Shown here piece by piece: positions 42,577 through 52,225 of a DNA stretch of 64,000 nt. The position numbers and the translations under genes are program-made. Where the stretch lies: positions 4,588,001 through 4,652,000 of the forward strand of contig NZ_CP154845.1 of assembly GCF_047302285.1 (NCBI RefSeq), in the 5' to 3' direction. How positions within the stretch are numbered: the stretch's first letter is position 1; the number at the start of each line of letters is the position of its first letter. Source of the DNA: Robertmurraya sp047302285 (GTDB lineage: Bacteria > Bacillota > Bacilli > Bacillales > Cytobacillaceae). The notes beneath the pieces were generated by a model. The model had not been told where the DNA came from and did no database searches. It worked only from the letters and a program-made list of their open reading frames with translations.

Positions 42577-43107
42577 CTACCTCTTTTCAATCGGAATATG
42601 GGTAGGGATGTCAAATAACCACAGCCAAAACAGAGCCATCGGGATACTTAAAATAAATGTAAGTAGAGGTCTTTTATGATGTAGGCGTAGAAACGGGAAC
42701 ATGATACAGTCAAAGATGGCGCTCCAAGCAAGTGACCATCCATATTTATAGACAATCGTCCCTTGTGCTTGCATGATGTATTCAAATCCAACATATATCC
42801 CAATCCAGCATAAATAATGTCTAATAATTCTCCAGAAACCCTGACCTTCTGGATAACGAGATAGAAACATTAGAGCAGTAGCTGGGAAAACAACAAATGT
42901 ATAACCCATCTCCAATAAGGTGAAGTTATACCAATCTATATCTGGTGTCATGCGCCAGAGCCAGTGTGCCGCACACAAAAAATTATACGTAAGGTTACCG
43001 AGGGCAATATATTGCATCGTTGGATACATAGGTTGCCAATTTTTATAATCTTTTCTGAACCATACCGCAACAATGCTAACGATCATAAGAAAAATATGCA
43101 TAGACAT
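42577..43107 (-). CDS. CBO0543-type small membrane protein
   Basis: This 176-residue protein has five to six membrane segments, GLNLTYNFLC-like helix starts, and a Trp/Tyr-rich C-terminal half (VYKYGWSLAWSAIFDC). It belongs to the same loose family as 22377-22871. Function unknown. It stands alone. Confidence 0.75.
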   Translation of the reverse strand: MSMHIFLMIVSIVAVWFRKDYKNWQPMYPTMQYIALGNLTYNFLCAAHWLWRMTPDIDWYNFTLLEMGYTFVVFPATALMFLSRYPEGQGFWRIIRHYLCWIGIYVGFEYIMQAQGTIVYKYGWSLAWSAIFDCIMFPFLRLHHKRPLLTFILSIPMALFWLWLFDIPTHIPIEKR

Positions 43108-43172
43108 TACCCTTTACCCTTTTTTCTTTTAGTTTGCACGTTACAGATGATTTCTTGTATAAGGAATTAAAA

Positions 43173-43240
43173 AAACCCTGTAAATTTATATAACCATCAT
43201 CCAATACTTCAGATTTTGGCCATCCTAATCTACAGAGTTT
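43173..43240 (-). terminator. Terminator of the alpha-glucosidase operon
   Basis: On the minus strand AAACTCTGTAGATT (43227-43240) pairs with AATTTACAGGGTTT (43173-43186) with two wobbles over a 40-nt loop, then a U-run. Confidence 0.65.
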
Positions 43241-43253
43241 TACCTAAAACCGG

Positions 43254-44918
43254 CTAGTTTAAACGATAGATTCGTGCTTCATATGGAGCAAGTACAAATG
43301 TTGTAACTTCTTCATGATCGCCAACGTCGAGATTGGCTAGAATAAGATTTGCCCAATCATATGTCACACCTTTAATTGGCTCTACTTCAAGCGAATCATT
43401 CGATAAATTACATAAAATGATCACTTTTTCATCCCCATAGGTGCGTGTATACGCATACAGCGAAGGATGCTCTTCTATTACTAAATCATATATACCATAA
43501 GTGAAAATTGGATTCAATTTACGGAGCTGAATCATTTTTTTATAAAAATTTAAGATTGAATTGGGGTCCTCCTTTTGAGCCTCGACGTTAAGCCCCTTAA
43601 AATTTGAATTCACCCCTAACCACGGTGTCCCCTTTGTAAATCCAGCATTTTCCTCAGCTGACCACTGCATTGGTGTTCTTGAATTATCACGGCTAGTCGC
43701 CCAAATGATCTCCATAATCTCATCTGGTGCTTTTCCTCTTGCCAATAGATCGGCATACAAACCTTTTGTGGAAACATCATCGTAATCTTCAAGCGATGGG
43801 AATTTCACATTTGTCATTCCTATTTCCTGACCCTGATAAATAAAAGGAGTTCCTTGCATGAAAAAATACATCATTGCTAATGAAGTCGCACTTTCTCTCC
43901 AATATTGTTGATCATTTCCCCATGTTGACACACTACGTGCCTTATCATGATTTTCGATAAATAAGGCATTCCAGCCACTTTTTTCTAGAGCTTTTTGCCA
44001 ACGTGTCAATACTCGTTTTAATTCTAGAATATCGAGTGTTCTCGTATCAGAATCCCACAGGCCCAAATGCTCAAATTGAAAAATCATATTAAACTTTCCA
44101 TCCTGCCCGTCTACCCACTCATGAATATCATCTATCCCTACACCATTTGCCTCAGCGACCGTCATAATGTCATATTTTGCAAAGGTTTCTTCCTTTAACT
44201 CGGTTAAGAATGGTAAAATTCCATCTACATTCATATACTTGCTCCAGGCTGGGACATATGAGCGTTCTTCTGGATTTTCATCATCGGAAAAGGTCAAATC
44301 CTTCTTAATATGACTGATCGCATCGACTCGAAATCCATCCACACCTTTATCAAGCCACCAATTAACCATATCGTAAAGAGCTGCACGAACGTCTTTATTC
44401 TCCCAATTCAAGTCTGGTTGCTTTTTAGAAAAGAGATGTAGATAGTATTGATTCGTTTCTTCGTCAAGCTCCCAAGCCGAGCCACCAAATATACTCCCCC
44501 AATTATTAGGCTCCTTCCCCTCTACTCCGTCTCTCCAAATATACCAGTCACGCTTTTCATTTTCTGTCGAAGAACGTGACTCTATAAACCATTGATGCTC
44601 ATCACTTGTGTGATTGATAACTAAATCAATGATCAATTTCATTCCGCGTTGGTGCACTTCTTCCAGTAATTGATCAAAATCTTCCATTGTGCCGAAGTCT
44701 TCCATGATCTCTTGATAATCACTTATATCATACCCATTGTCATCATTAGGTGACTTATACATCGGACAGATCCAAATCACATCAATTCCAAGGTCTTGAA
44801 TATAATCCAATCTCGACATCAATCCGTTTAAATCCCCTATACCATCACCGTTTGAGTCTTGGAAGCTACGGGGATAAATTTGGTAAGCAACTGCTTCCTT
44901 CCACCATTTTTTCTCCAT
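43254..44918 (-). CDS. GH13 alpha-glucosidase (oligo-1,6-glucosidase type)
   Basis: This 554-residue GH13_31-type enzyme has YQIYPRSFQDSNGDGIGDLNG, nucleophile region GVDGFRVDAISHI, acid/base Glu in IMTVAEANG (AEANG rather than the more usual GEMPG), and the third acid in FIENHDKARS. It cleaves short malto- or isomalto-oligosaccharides in the cytoplasm. It lies 125 bp downstream of a paralogue. Confidence 0.9.
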   Translation of the reverse strand: MEKKWWKEAVAYQIYPRSFQDSNGDGIGDLNGLMSRLDYIQDLGIDVIWICPMYKSPNDDNGYDISDYQEIMEDFGTMEDFDQLLEEVHQRGMKLIIDLVINHTSDEHQWFIESRSSTENEKRDWYIWRDGVEGKEPNNWGSIFGGSAWELDEETNQYYLHLFSKKQPDLNWENKDVRAALYDMVNWWLDKGVDGFRVDAISHIKKDLTFSDDENPEERSYVPAWSKYMNVDGILPFLTELKEETFAKYDIMTVAEANGVGIDDIHEWVDGQDGKFNMIFQFEHLGLWDSDTRTLDILELKRVLTRWQKALEKSGWNALFIENHDKARSVSTWGNDQQYWRESATSLAMMYFFMQGTPFIYQGQEIGMTNVKFPSLEDYDDVSTKGLYADLLARGKAPDEIMEIIWATSRDNSRTPMQWSAEENAGFTKGTPWLGVNSNFKGLNVEAQKEDPNSILNFYKKMIQLRKLNPIFTYGIYDLVIEEHPSLYAYTRTYGDEKVIILCNLSNDSLEVEPIKGVTYDWANLILANLDVGDHEEVTTFVLAPYEARIYRLN

Positions 44919-45043
44919 ATTATCCCTCTATTTCTACCTGGTATTATTCTCCAGATCTTATATTCATTTATGATGATTTACTTTTTAATACTTTATTTCT
45001 TTTATACCCCTTTAAGCGCTTCATTAAAACGACACTATCTAGG

Positions 45044-46750
45044 TTAACGCTTACTTTGAATAGCGAGAACAAAAGCCTCATACGGACGCACATCGATTTT
45101 CTCATCAGTTAATGGAAGAGCGTCATAATTTGCGATGATGATTTCTACAGCCTTAGCATCTACATCGCATGCATGCCATTCCAACTCCACAGTTTCTTTC
45201 GAAAAATTGGCTACAATGAACCATTCTTCATTTTCGAAAAGTCGTTTATAAACAAAAAGTTGTGGGTGATTCTCCATCAATAACTGGAAACTCCCATTGG
45301 TAATGATGTCATGTGTTTTTCTTAATTGGATTAATTTTTGATACGTATAAAAAATTGAATCTGGGTTCTCAAGTGCCTGTTCCGCGTTAATAAAAGATGT
45401 GTTCTCATTCATTTGAATCCACGGAGTTCCAGTTGTAAACCCACCATCAGAGGTCCATTGCATAGGGGTACGTGCGTTATCTCGCCCTTTTGCATAAATG
45501 CTCTCCATAATCTGTTCATGAGGGACACCTTGCTCCTTTTTTAGTTTATACATATTAAGGGTTTCGATATCTTGATAATCTTCAATCCGCTCAAACTTTA
45601 TATTGGTCATTCCAATCTCTTCACCTTGGTATATATACGGTGTACCCTGTAACATATGGAGACAAATGGCTAGCATTTTCGCAGAACGTTCACGATATTC
45701 TTGATCGTTGCCAAATCGTGAAACGATTCGTGGCTGGTCATGATTGTTCCAATAGAGACTGTTCCAGCCTTTATGATGAAGAGCATGTTGCCATTTCTCT
45801 AGATTTTTCTTTAAATCTACCAACTGAAGTGGGCGAAAATCCCATTTTTCATGGGAGCCCTTATCTAAATCCATATGTTCAAACGTAAATACCATATTTA
45901 ATTCATGGTTCTCAGGGTTGGTATAGATTTGCGCATCCTCCGGCGTCGCTCCCGGCGTTTCTCCAACCGTCAAAACATCATAATTTTGCAAAACGGTTTC
46001 ATTCATTTCACGTAAATAGCTATGGATCTTCGGCCCGTTCATGAAATAGGGACTTCCATCTCCAAAAGCCTGATCTTCGTATTCGTCCCCCTCAGGAAGA
46101 CGAACATCCTTTGAAATGAAATTAATGACATCCATACGAAAGCCACCAATGCCCTTATCCAACCAATATTTCATCATCTCATAAATATCTTTTCTTAAAG
46201 GCTCGTGCTCCCAATTTAAATCTGGCTGCTTTTTAGAAAATAGATGTAAATAATAGGAGTCCGTTGTTTCATTCTTTTCCCATGCCGACCCAGAAAAAAT
46301 AGAGCCCCAATTATTCGGAGGGCTCCCATCCGTGCCCTCTCTCCAAATATAATAATCTCGATACTTTGAGTTTTTCGCTTTTCTAGACTCGACAAACCAA
46401 GAGTGTTCGTCAGAGGTGTGATTCACGACTAGATCCATAACAATGCGAATGCCTCTGCTTATTGCTTCTTCAATTAATTGGTCAAAATCATCCATACTTC
46501 CAAATTCACGCATTATCGCTTGATAATCACGGATATCATAGCCATTGTCATCATTCGGAGAATCATAAATTGGACTTAGCCAAATGACATCTATTCCGAG
46601 CTTACTTAGGTAATCCAACTTCGAAATGATCCCTTGCAAGTCGCCGATTCCATCCCCATTAGAATCCATAAAGCTTCTCGGGTAGATTTGATAGACAACA
46701 CTTCGCTTCCACCACGGTTCTGTTACATTTATATTCTTTTCCACTTCCAT
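45044..46750 (-). CDS. malL: GH13 alpha-glucosidase (MalL-like oligo-1,6-glucosidase)
   Basis: This 568-residue GH13_31 enzyme has YQIYPRSFMDSNGDGIGDLQG, nucleophile GIGGFRMDVINFIS, acid/base VLTVGETPG, and NNHDQPRIVSRFG. It is a paralogue of the gene downstream. It probably hydrolyses maltose, isomaltose or sucrose-type linkages. A LacI-type operator and a cre-like site lie 44-70 bp upstream, predicting maltose induction and glucose repression. Confidence 0.92.
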   Translation of the reverse strand: MEVEKNINVTEPWWKRSVVYQIYPRSFMDSNGDGIGDLQGIISKLDYLSKLGIDVIWLSPIYDSPNDDNGYDIRDYQAIMREFGSMDDFDQLIEEAISRGIRIVMDLVVNHTSDEHSWFVESRKAKNSKYRDYYIWREGTDGSPPNNWGSIFSGSAWEKNETTDSYYLHLFSKKQPDLNWEHEPLRKDIYEMMKYWLDKGIGGFRMDVINFISKDVRLPEGDEYEDQAFGDGSPYFMNGPKIHSYLREMNETVLQNYDVLTVGETPGATPEDAQIYTNPENHELNMVFTFEHMDLDKGSHEKWDFRPLQLVDLKKNLEKWQHALHHKGWNSLYWNNHDQPRIVSRFGNDQEYRERSAKMLAICLHMLQGTPYIYQGEEIGMTNIKFERIEDYQDIETLNMYKLKKEQGVPHEQIMESIYAKGRDNARTPMQWTSDGGFTTGTPWIQMNENTSFINAEQALENPDSIFYTYQKLIQLRKTHDIITNGSFQLLMENHPQLFVYKRLFENEEWFIVANFSKETVELEWHACDVDAKAVEIIIANYDALPLTDEKIDVRPYEAFVLAIQSKR

Positions 46751-46793
46751 TCACCCCATCTCACATTCATTGTAATGCTTATTCCTCGATTGC

Positions 46794-46820
46794 GCAATCG
46801 TTTGCACGAAACGCTTTCTT
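46794..46820 (-). promoter_or_regulatory. LacI-family operator adjoining a cre-like site
   Basis: GCAATCGTTTGC (46794-46805) is a perfect LacI-family half-site palindrome (GCAAnCGnTTGC). Immediately next to it, ACGAAACGCTTTCTT (46806-46820) resembles a CcpA cre. Both are upstream of malL and also lie upstream of the divergent moaD. Confidence 0.7.
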
Positions 46821-46895
46821 TTTATACTTAATGTCGTGACAAATCCGAATATTCTATTTAATATAGATATAAGGAAGTTGAAGGGGGATGAAATA

Positions 46896-47168
46896 ATGCA
46901 TGTAAAAGTATTTGCGAATCTCCGAGATATTTGTGGCGGAGTGTCTGTCCAAGTGGTGCCAAATGGAAACCGAATTATAGATATTTTAAATAAAATGGTC
47001 GAAATGTACCCAGAAATAAATGATGAGATATTCACACTAGAAAAAACACTAAAGCCCTTTGTCCATGTGTATGTGAATGGAAGAAACATCATCCATGCCA
47101 ACGATTTAGAGACGGAGGTTCATGAAACCGATCAAATTGCCTTATTTCCTCCAGTCGCAGGCGGGTAA
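46896..47168 (+). CDS. moaD: MoaD/ThiS-like sulfur carrier
   Basis: This 90-residue beta-grasp protein ends PPVAGG, the diglycine needed for adenylation and thiocarboxylation. ATG 46896 has GGGGGATG upstream; the ORF is open 20 codons further. Next to an AOR enzyme and a MoeB/ThiF-type E1 it likely supplies sulfur for the tungsto- or molybdopterin of AOR. Confidence 0.88.
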   Translation: MHVKVFANLRDICGGVSVQVVPNGNRIIDILNKMVEMYPEINDEIFTLEKTLKPFVHVYVNGRNIIHANDLETEVHETDQIALFPPVAGG

Positions 47169-47172
47169 AAGA

Positions 47173-47445
47173 ATGATTAGCCGCGAGCTTGAGTTCAGAG
47201 GAATTAATCATAACCATTTAAGAATGTACATTGAGGAGCTTGGTGGGAAGCAAATAAATGACGAATTTCCCATTCTTTTTGAAGGCGACAATTGGAAAAT
47301 TGAAATCCTTCGTGAAGGAGAGCTTACCTTTACGTCCATTTTCAAAATCAATACGGTTCATATTCGATTTTCCGCTCTAACTGAAGAGGATCTTGAAAAC
47401 CTGATCAAACAGTATCGATTTAAAACGACAAGGGTTGGCGGATAG
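47173..47445 (+). CDS. Small diglycine-ended protein of the AOR cluster
   Basis: This 90-residue protein starts MISRELEFRGINHNH and ends KTTRVGG. Its start is 4 nt after the moaD stop, so it is coupled to it. I do not recognise a named family; the charged, beta-rich pattern (NWKIEILREGELTFTSIFKI) has no signal peptide or membrane segment. The terminal Gly-Gly is like that of sulfur carriers, but the fold is unknown. An upstream in-frame ATG (47122) inside moaD is less likely. Confidence 0.75.
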   Translation: MISRELEFRGINHNHLRMYIEELGGKQINDEFPILFEGDNWKIEILREGELTFTSIFKINTVHIRFSALTEEDLENLIKQYRFKTTRVGG

Positions 47446-47551
47446 GTTTAGTAGCTTCGACGAAGTTCCTACCGAAAAAACATGTAGTTTTGTATCGTTT
47501 TATCTAGTTTCATCCGTTTTTTTTAGATTTGTCACAAAGTTTTCACAAATC

Positions 47552-47586
47552 AATGCCCAAGTATCTATTCAAATACTTGGGCATTT
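47552..47586. terminator. Bidirectional terminator between small GG protein and AOR
   Basis: AATGCCCAAGTAT (47552-47564) pairs with ATACTTGGGCATT (47573-47585). A second inverted repeat, GATTTGT (47526-47532) / ACAAATC (47545-47551), lies just before it. Confidence 0.85.
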
Positions 47587-47603
47587 GTTACGATTATTTT
47601 AGA

Positions 47604-49445
47604 TTATAATTGTTCTGTTGAGGAACTACTTCCTTCAGAAAGAATACCGAGTTCAACTAATTTTTCCTCTGGAACGACACCATCCTTCCAGCCACGAACT
47701 TGATAGTATTCTTCTAGCATAATGTCCATTTTACTAACTGAACCTGCGCTATTTCCTGTTGCTGGTTCTTCTGTAAAGCGTTTCGGCAAGAAATCGTCCT
47801 CACGCTTATCGAAGCCAGCTAAATTATTGTAATACCGTTCTAAATTGTAAATTCGTTCTCCAGCAAGCATGACATCTTCAGCTGTCAGTTCTACTCCTGT
47901 CATTGTGTTGTACTGCTCAGCATAATGCTCGGCATTTTCAGAGAAAGAAGAGAATTTACAGATATTCATAGAATCACCGAATGCTAATAGATCTTGGAAT
48001 ATCTTCAGTAATTCTCCTTTGCCTTCAGCTGCAAGACGGTCCGTTGGCTCAGGAATACCCGCAATTTCACTCGCAACTGTATAGCCGCGTAAATGACAAG
48101 CACCACGGTTACTTGTTGCATAGCCAAGACCAATCCCTTGAATTCCACGTGGATCGTAAGCAGGGATGGACTGCCCTTTAACGGACATAGAGATTTCAGG
48201 ATGTCCCCAAGCAGCAGCTGCACGCCAAGGTCCTTCAGCTAGAATTCCACCTATGCCTTCACGCAGCGCAATTTTCTTCGTTAGGTCGATCATCGCATCC
48301 GCATCGCCCCACTTCAACGTTTCATCAATGTAACCCTTTTCACTCGCTTCCATGGTAATTGAAAATGCGTGTCCAAGCTCAATCGTATCAATCCCATACT
48401 CATTACATTGATCGATCATATATGAGATGGCTTCCGCATCTGAAAGTAAGCAGTTTGTTCCAAGTGCCCAAGAAGATTCGAATTCGAAACTTTCCACTCT
48501 CGTTTTATATTTTCCATCAGCAACCTCTACTTCAATTTTACAGCCGACTGGGCAAGCATGACATGTATTATTGGCTACACGAATATTTCGGTGAACCCAC
48601 TCTCCACTATGCTTTTCTGCTTCTTCCCAATGAGTTAGCTGTGAATTTTTTGTAGGAAGTGCTCCCACTTCATTGATGAGGTTGGTTAATACGTTTGTTC
48701 CATAGACGGATAATCCACCCTTATTCGGAGCCGTTAATCCACCATCAAGGATTGCTTTTACTGCTTTGCTATTCGCTTTTTTATACTCGTCCTTAAGCTT
48801 TGGCTCCGGCATATTTCCTTTTTGAACTGCCTTGATTACAATTGCCTTAAGTAATTTTGAACCAGCTACAGCTGCTGTACCTCCACGACCTGCGGCACGA
48901 TCATGCTCATTAATAAAGCTTGAGAAAGTTACTTTATTCTCACCTGCTTGCCCGATCGTTAATACACTTAAGTCTTTTTCACCGTACTGATCCTGCATGG
49001 TTTTTACGGTTTCTCTTGTGCTTTTACCCCATACCGTTGAAGCATCTCGAAGCTCTGCCTGCCCGTTTTCGATATACAAGTAAACAGGCTTATCACTTTT
49101 TCCTTTGAAGATCACATTGTCTACTCCAGCCCACTTCAAACGAGCCGCAGTCCACCCACCAATATGAGAATCTGTTACCGTACCGGTAAGTGGCGACTTT
49201 GTGACAACAGCCATACGTCCGCTCATCGAAGAGCGAGAACCTGTTACAGGACCTGTCATAAAGCAGAGAATATTGTCTTCAGATAAAGGTTCCACTTCTG
49301 GGCCATTATCTAACACATACTTAACTCCAAGTCCACGTCCACCAATGAACTTCTTTGCATCCTCTTCATTAATTCCCCTGTAATCAATGGTTCCATTGGT
49401 CAAATCAACAACAACTTCCTTGTTTAAAAATCCGCCAAGACTCAT
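47604..49445 (-). CDS. aor: Aldehyde:ferredoxin oxidoreductase (tungsten/molybdenum AOR family)
   Basis: This 613-residue AOR has an N-terminal domain with FIGGRGLGVKYVLDNG and ILCFMTGPVTGSRSSMSGRM. The 4Fe-4S ligands are CHACPVGC (about 285-292) plus the late Cys in SMNICKFSSF. The pterin-binding segment is AYDPRGIQGIGLGYATSNRGACH. The enzyme oxidises aldehydes to acids with ferredoxin. ATG 49445 is chosen for GAGGTG 9 nt upstream; GTG 49457 is the longer option. Confidence 0.94.
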   Translation of the reverse strand: MSLGGFLNKEVVVDLTNGTIDYRGINEEDAKKFIGGRGLGVKYVLDNGPEVEPLSEDNILCFMTGPVTGSRSSMSGRMAVVTKSPLTGTVTDSHIGGWTAARLKWAGVDNVIFKGKSDKPVYLYIENGQAELRDASTVWGKSTRETVKTMQDQYGEKDLSVLTIGQAGENKVTFSSFINEHDRAAGRGGTAAVAGSKLLKAIVIKAVQKGNMPEPKLKDEYKKANSKAVKAILDGGLTAPNKGGLSVYGTNVLTNLINEVGALPTKNSQLTHWEEAEKHSGEWVHRNIRVANNTCHACPVGCKIEVEVADGKYKTRVESFEFESSWALGTNCLLSDAEAISYMIDQCNEYGIDTIELGHAFSITMEASEKGYIDETLKWGDADAMIDLTKKIALREGIGGILAEGPWRAAAAWGHPEISMSVKGQSIPAYDPRGIQGIGLGYATSNRGACHLRGYTVASEIAGIPEPTDRLAAEGKGELLKIFQDLLAFGDSMNICKFSSFSENAEHYAEQYNTMTGVELTAEDVMLAGERIYNLERYYNNLAGFDKREDDFLPKRFTEEPATGNSAGSVSKMDIMLEEYYQVRGWKDGVVPEEKLVELGILSEGSSSSTEQL

Positions 49446-49636
49446 GATTTTGAACACCTCTTTCCTTTTTTTATAAAAATCCCCTCATTATAATATAATT
49501 CTCCAAAAACTATGAAAATTCCTTTTCTTTTAAAACTAGAAATATTTTATTCTTTTATTTACAATAGGAGCAAGCAAGTTCACTTGATTTCTTTACTTTG
49601 AAAACCAAATCTTCATCCACAAAAAAGGGGGATAAG

Positions 49637-50665
49637 ATGGACGGATTGGAGCGCTATTCACGACAAATACTTTTTCATCCTATCGGGGAAGATGGACAAA
49701 AGAAACTACTAACTAAAAAAGCAGTCGTGGTTGGAATGGGTGCCTTAGGTACGGTCATTTCCAATCATTTAGTCCGCTCTGGCGTTGGTCATGTGCGTTT
49801 GATTGACCGAGATTTAGTAGAATTATCAAACCTACAAAGACAAACTTTGTACGATGAAGACGATGCTAAGGATGGCCTACCGAAGGCAGTCGCAGCTTTT
49901 CATAAGCTACGTAAAATCAATTCCAGCATCACGATAGAGCCGATCATTTCAGATTTGAATTTAGAAAATGGAGTGGAACTATTACAAGACTTTGATGTCA
50001 TTATTGATGGGACGGACAATTTTTCAACAAGATATTTGCTTAATGATATTTCGGTCAAACTCGGAATCCCCTGGGTGTTTGGTGCAGCCGTTTCGTCAAG
50101 AGGGATGCATGCGGTGATCATTCCAGGAAAAACACCTTGCTATCGCTGCCTCTTCCCCCAGATCCAAACAGGGTTAGGCGAAACATGTGATACAGTTGGT
50201 GTTCTTTCTCCGATTACAGAGATTATTGGCTCATACGAGGCCGTCGAAGCAATCAAACTGCTTGTCGGTGCACCACATAATCCACATCTGGAGCAATTCG
50301 ATATTTGGCATAACTCATTTTTACAAATGGATGTTTCAGAAGGGAAAAATCCAGACTGTCCAACCTGCGTCCATCATCAATTTGAATTTCTTGACCGGTC
50401 TTCTCATCAACAAATCTCCTACGCTATTCTCTGTGGGCGAGATACGATTCAAATTAACCCACGAAATGTGCATGGTTTTGACTTAGAAGTTCTTGCTACA
50501 AAACTAAAAAATAGTGGTAAAGTCATAGCGAATTCCTTTTTAATTCGGTTCTCCCCAGAGGACGAAATTTCAATGGTTTTTTTCCAAGATGGCCGTGTCC
50601 TCATCCACGGGGTCGATGATATTTCGCAGGCAAAAGCCTATTATTCTCGTTATGTTGGTGGTTAA
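49637..50665 (+). CDS. MoeB/ThiF-type adenylyltransferase (E1-like)
   Basis: This 342-residue protein has the nucleotide site VVVGMGALGTVISNHLVRSGVG, RLIDRDLVELSNLQRQ, zinc Cys pairs CYRC and CPTC, and a C-terminal ~75-residue domain (ILCGRDTIQINP..DGRVLIHGVDDISQAKAYY) shared with Bacillus ThiF/MoeB. It adenylates a diglycine carrier such as the nearby MoaD. Divergent from aor. ATG 49637 follows AGGGGGAT. Confidence 0.9.
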   Translation: MDGLERYSRQILFHPIGEDGQKKLLTKKAVVVGMGALGTVISNHLVRSGVGHVRLIDRDLVELSNLQRQTLYDEDDAKDGLPKAVAAFHKLRKINSSITIEPIISDLNLENGVELLQDFDVIIDGTDNFSTRYLLNDISVKLGIPWVFGAAVSSRGMHAVIIPGKTPCYRCLFPQIQTGLGETCDTVGVLSPITEIIGSYEAVEAIKLLVGAPHNPHLEQFDIWHNSFLQMDVSEGKNPDCPTCVHHQFEFLDRSSHQQISYAILCGRDTIQINPRNVHGFDLEVLATKLKNSGKVIANSFLIRFSPEDEISMVFFQDGRVLIHGVDDISQAKAYYSRYVGG

Positions 50666-50666
50666 T

Positions 50667-50704
50667 GGGGAAGCCCTCCGCACGAGACGGAGGGCTTCCA
50701 TTTT
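50667..50704. terminator. Bidirectional terminator
   Basis: GGGAAGCCCTCCG pairs with CGGAGGGCTTCC across a 7-nt loop, with T4 after it, between the convergent E1 gene and the DUF4173 gene. Confidence 0.92.
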
Positions 50705-52160
50705 AGAGATTCAATTTTTCTAGTTTTTCATATGCTTTATCTCTCGTATAATTTCGTGACTGCCAGGAGTCAGATTTCGTGTATGGAAGATCAGCTTGAT
50801 ATTGAGCTAGCAACTGTTTTAATTCAGGCACAGTTGGATCCTCTTCATATAATTCAATTAATCCAAGAACCCCTGTTGCAGACATATTCCCCAAATAGAA
50901 AATATCAATTTTCCCTGTTGTTTCATACCGTTCAAGATTCTGTTCGACGATAATCCGATCGATATTAATCACATTCATCCCAACATAATAAATCAGAGTG
51001 GCAATGAAATAAAAGTGAACCAGAGACAGCTTTTTAAGCCATATTTTCACAAGCGTGTATGCAAAAATCACCATGAGAAAGATCATAAATGAATGAGCGA
51101 GCACCCTTGTAAAAGTAAAACCATACGCCTCCTCGTACATCGTTAATCTCATATAAGCTGAGACGAGCAAAACTCCGCTACACACAACTAACAAAGATAG
51201 TGAAACGTTCACGACCTTTTGTACATTCCCAAGAAGCTCTTTCGTATTCGTGATGACAACGGTTGTCACCGTCAAGTTGATTAACGTCACGAATAATAAT
51301 TCAAAAAATCCTCGTCGTGCATATTCGGCATAGGTATAGCCAATAGCGAGTGTTTCGCTGAAAAAATATTTGAATTGAATCGCAATAAAGATGACATAGA
51401 CGACATTTAAAAGAATCAGAACAGTAACCGTGATAATCCCATCAAAAGAAATTGTCTTTGGAACCCCTTCTTTTTGCTCAACCTGAAAATTCTTCACGAG
51501 AAGAGCCTGCATAAATCCAAAAATTCCAAATCCAAAAACACAGATAATGATAAAACGGAAAAGATTATCAGTCCTAAAATTGAACAATTGAGGAAGTGAG
51601 TTTATCAATCTTTCAAAGTGTGCATCTGCTGAAATAAGTAAATTGAGCACGATGAACAGGACAGGAATCGAGATCACGATCCCAATTAACACTTTCTTTC
51701 CAATCTCATGACTCGCTTGTCTTTTACCCTTTTTAAGATGTTTAGTCAAATAATGAACAAATAAAAAATGATAGCGAATTCCATTAATAAGACGTTTGCA
51801 AATGAAGGCAATAAAAGAGAATTTCGTCCAGATGAACTTTCTTGGCGCCGTAATTAACACCAGATGAAAAATCACCAATGCTGGAATAAGGAGGATATTT
51901 AACAAATTAAAAAAGATCATGTCATACAAATAAAAACTTGCTGCCAAAAACCAAATCGCAATCAACACAAAATACCCAAGCCGCTGATGGGTAAAGGTGT
52001 GCGAACGAAATCTCCAGTAAAATAAGGCATAGAAGATCGCGATAAAACAAAAATACGATATTCCAATTTGTCCTCTAAAAAACGCCTCCTCAAAAACTAC
52101 TCCTACCACTAAACAGAGGATTAGAAAAAACCAATCCACTTTTTTCAACATAAATTCCAT
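50703..52160 (-). CDS. DUF4173-type polytopic membrane protein
   Basis: This 485-residue protein has about twelve membrane segments, LLISADAHFERL after the fifth and IAIQFKYFFSETLAIGYTYAEYARRGFFELL in the middle, which are DUF4173 hallmarks. A C-terminal ~80-residue soluble part (DPTVPELKQLLAQYQ) follows. Function unknown. It follows a PadR/DUF1700-type pair, suggesting membrane-stress-related regulation. Confidence 0.82.
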   Translation of the reverse strand: MEFMLKKVDWFFLILCLVVGVVFEEAFFRGQIGISYFCFIAIFYALFYWRFRSHTFTHQRLGYFVLIAIWFLAASFYLYDMIFFNLLNILLIPALVIFHLVLITAPRKFIWTKFSFIAFICKRLINGIRYHFLFVHYLTKHLKKGKRQASHEIGKKVLIGIVISIPVLFIVLNLLISADAHFERLINSLPQLFNFRTDNLFRFIIICVFGFGIFGFMQALLVKNFQVEQKEGVPKTISFDGIITVTVLILLNVVYVIFIAIQFKYFFSETLAIGYTYAEYARRGFFELLFVTLINLTVTTVVITNTKELLGNVQKVVNVSLSLLVVCSGVLLVSAYMRLTMYEEAYGFTFTRVLAHSFMIFLMVIFAYTLVKIWLKKLSLVHFYFIATLIYYVGMNVINIDRIIVEQNLERYETTGKIDIFYLGNMSATGVLGLIELYEEDPTVPELKQLLAQYQADLPYTKSDSWQSRNYTRDKAYEKLEKLNL

Positions 52161-52181
52161 TGTTCCTCACTCCATATCGTT

Positions 52182-52204
52182 TTTCTATATATATAGAAAT
52201 TCTA
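52182..52204 (-). promoter_or_regulatory. Palindromic operator candidate for the DUF4173 gene
   Basis: TTTCTATATATATAGAAA (52182-52199) is a perfect palindrome. The segment TATATAGAAATTCTA (52190-52204) recurs with one change upstream of padR at 53219-53233. Confidence 0.6.
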
Positions 52205-52225
52205 TGTATGTAGGTAAAAAAAAGC

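Noticed and set aside
43254..44918. Trehalose-6-phosphate hydrolase
   Set aside because: GH13 motifs fit either, but no trehalose PTS or TreR gene is adjacent and the paralogue is MalL-like.
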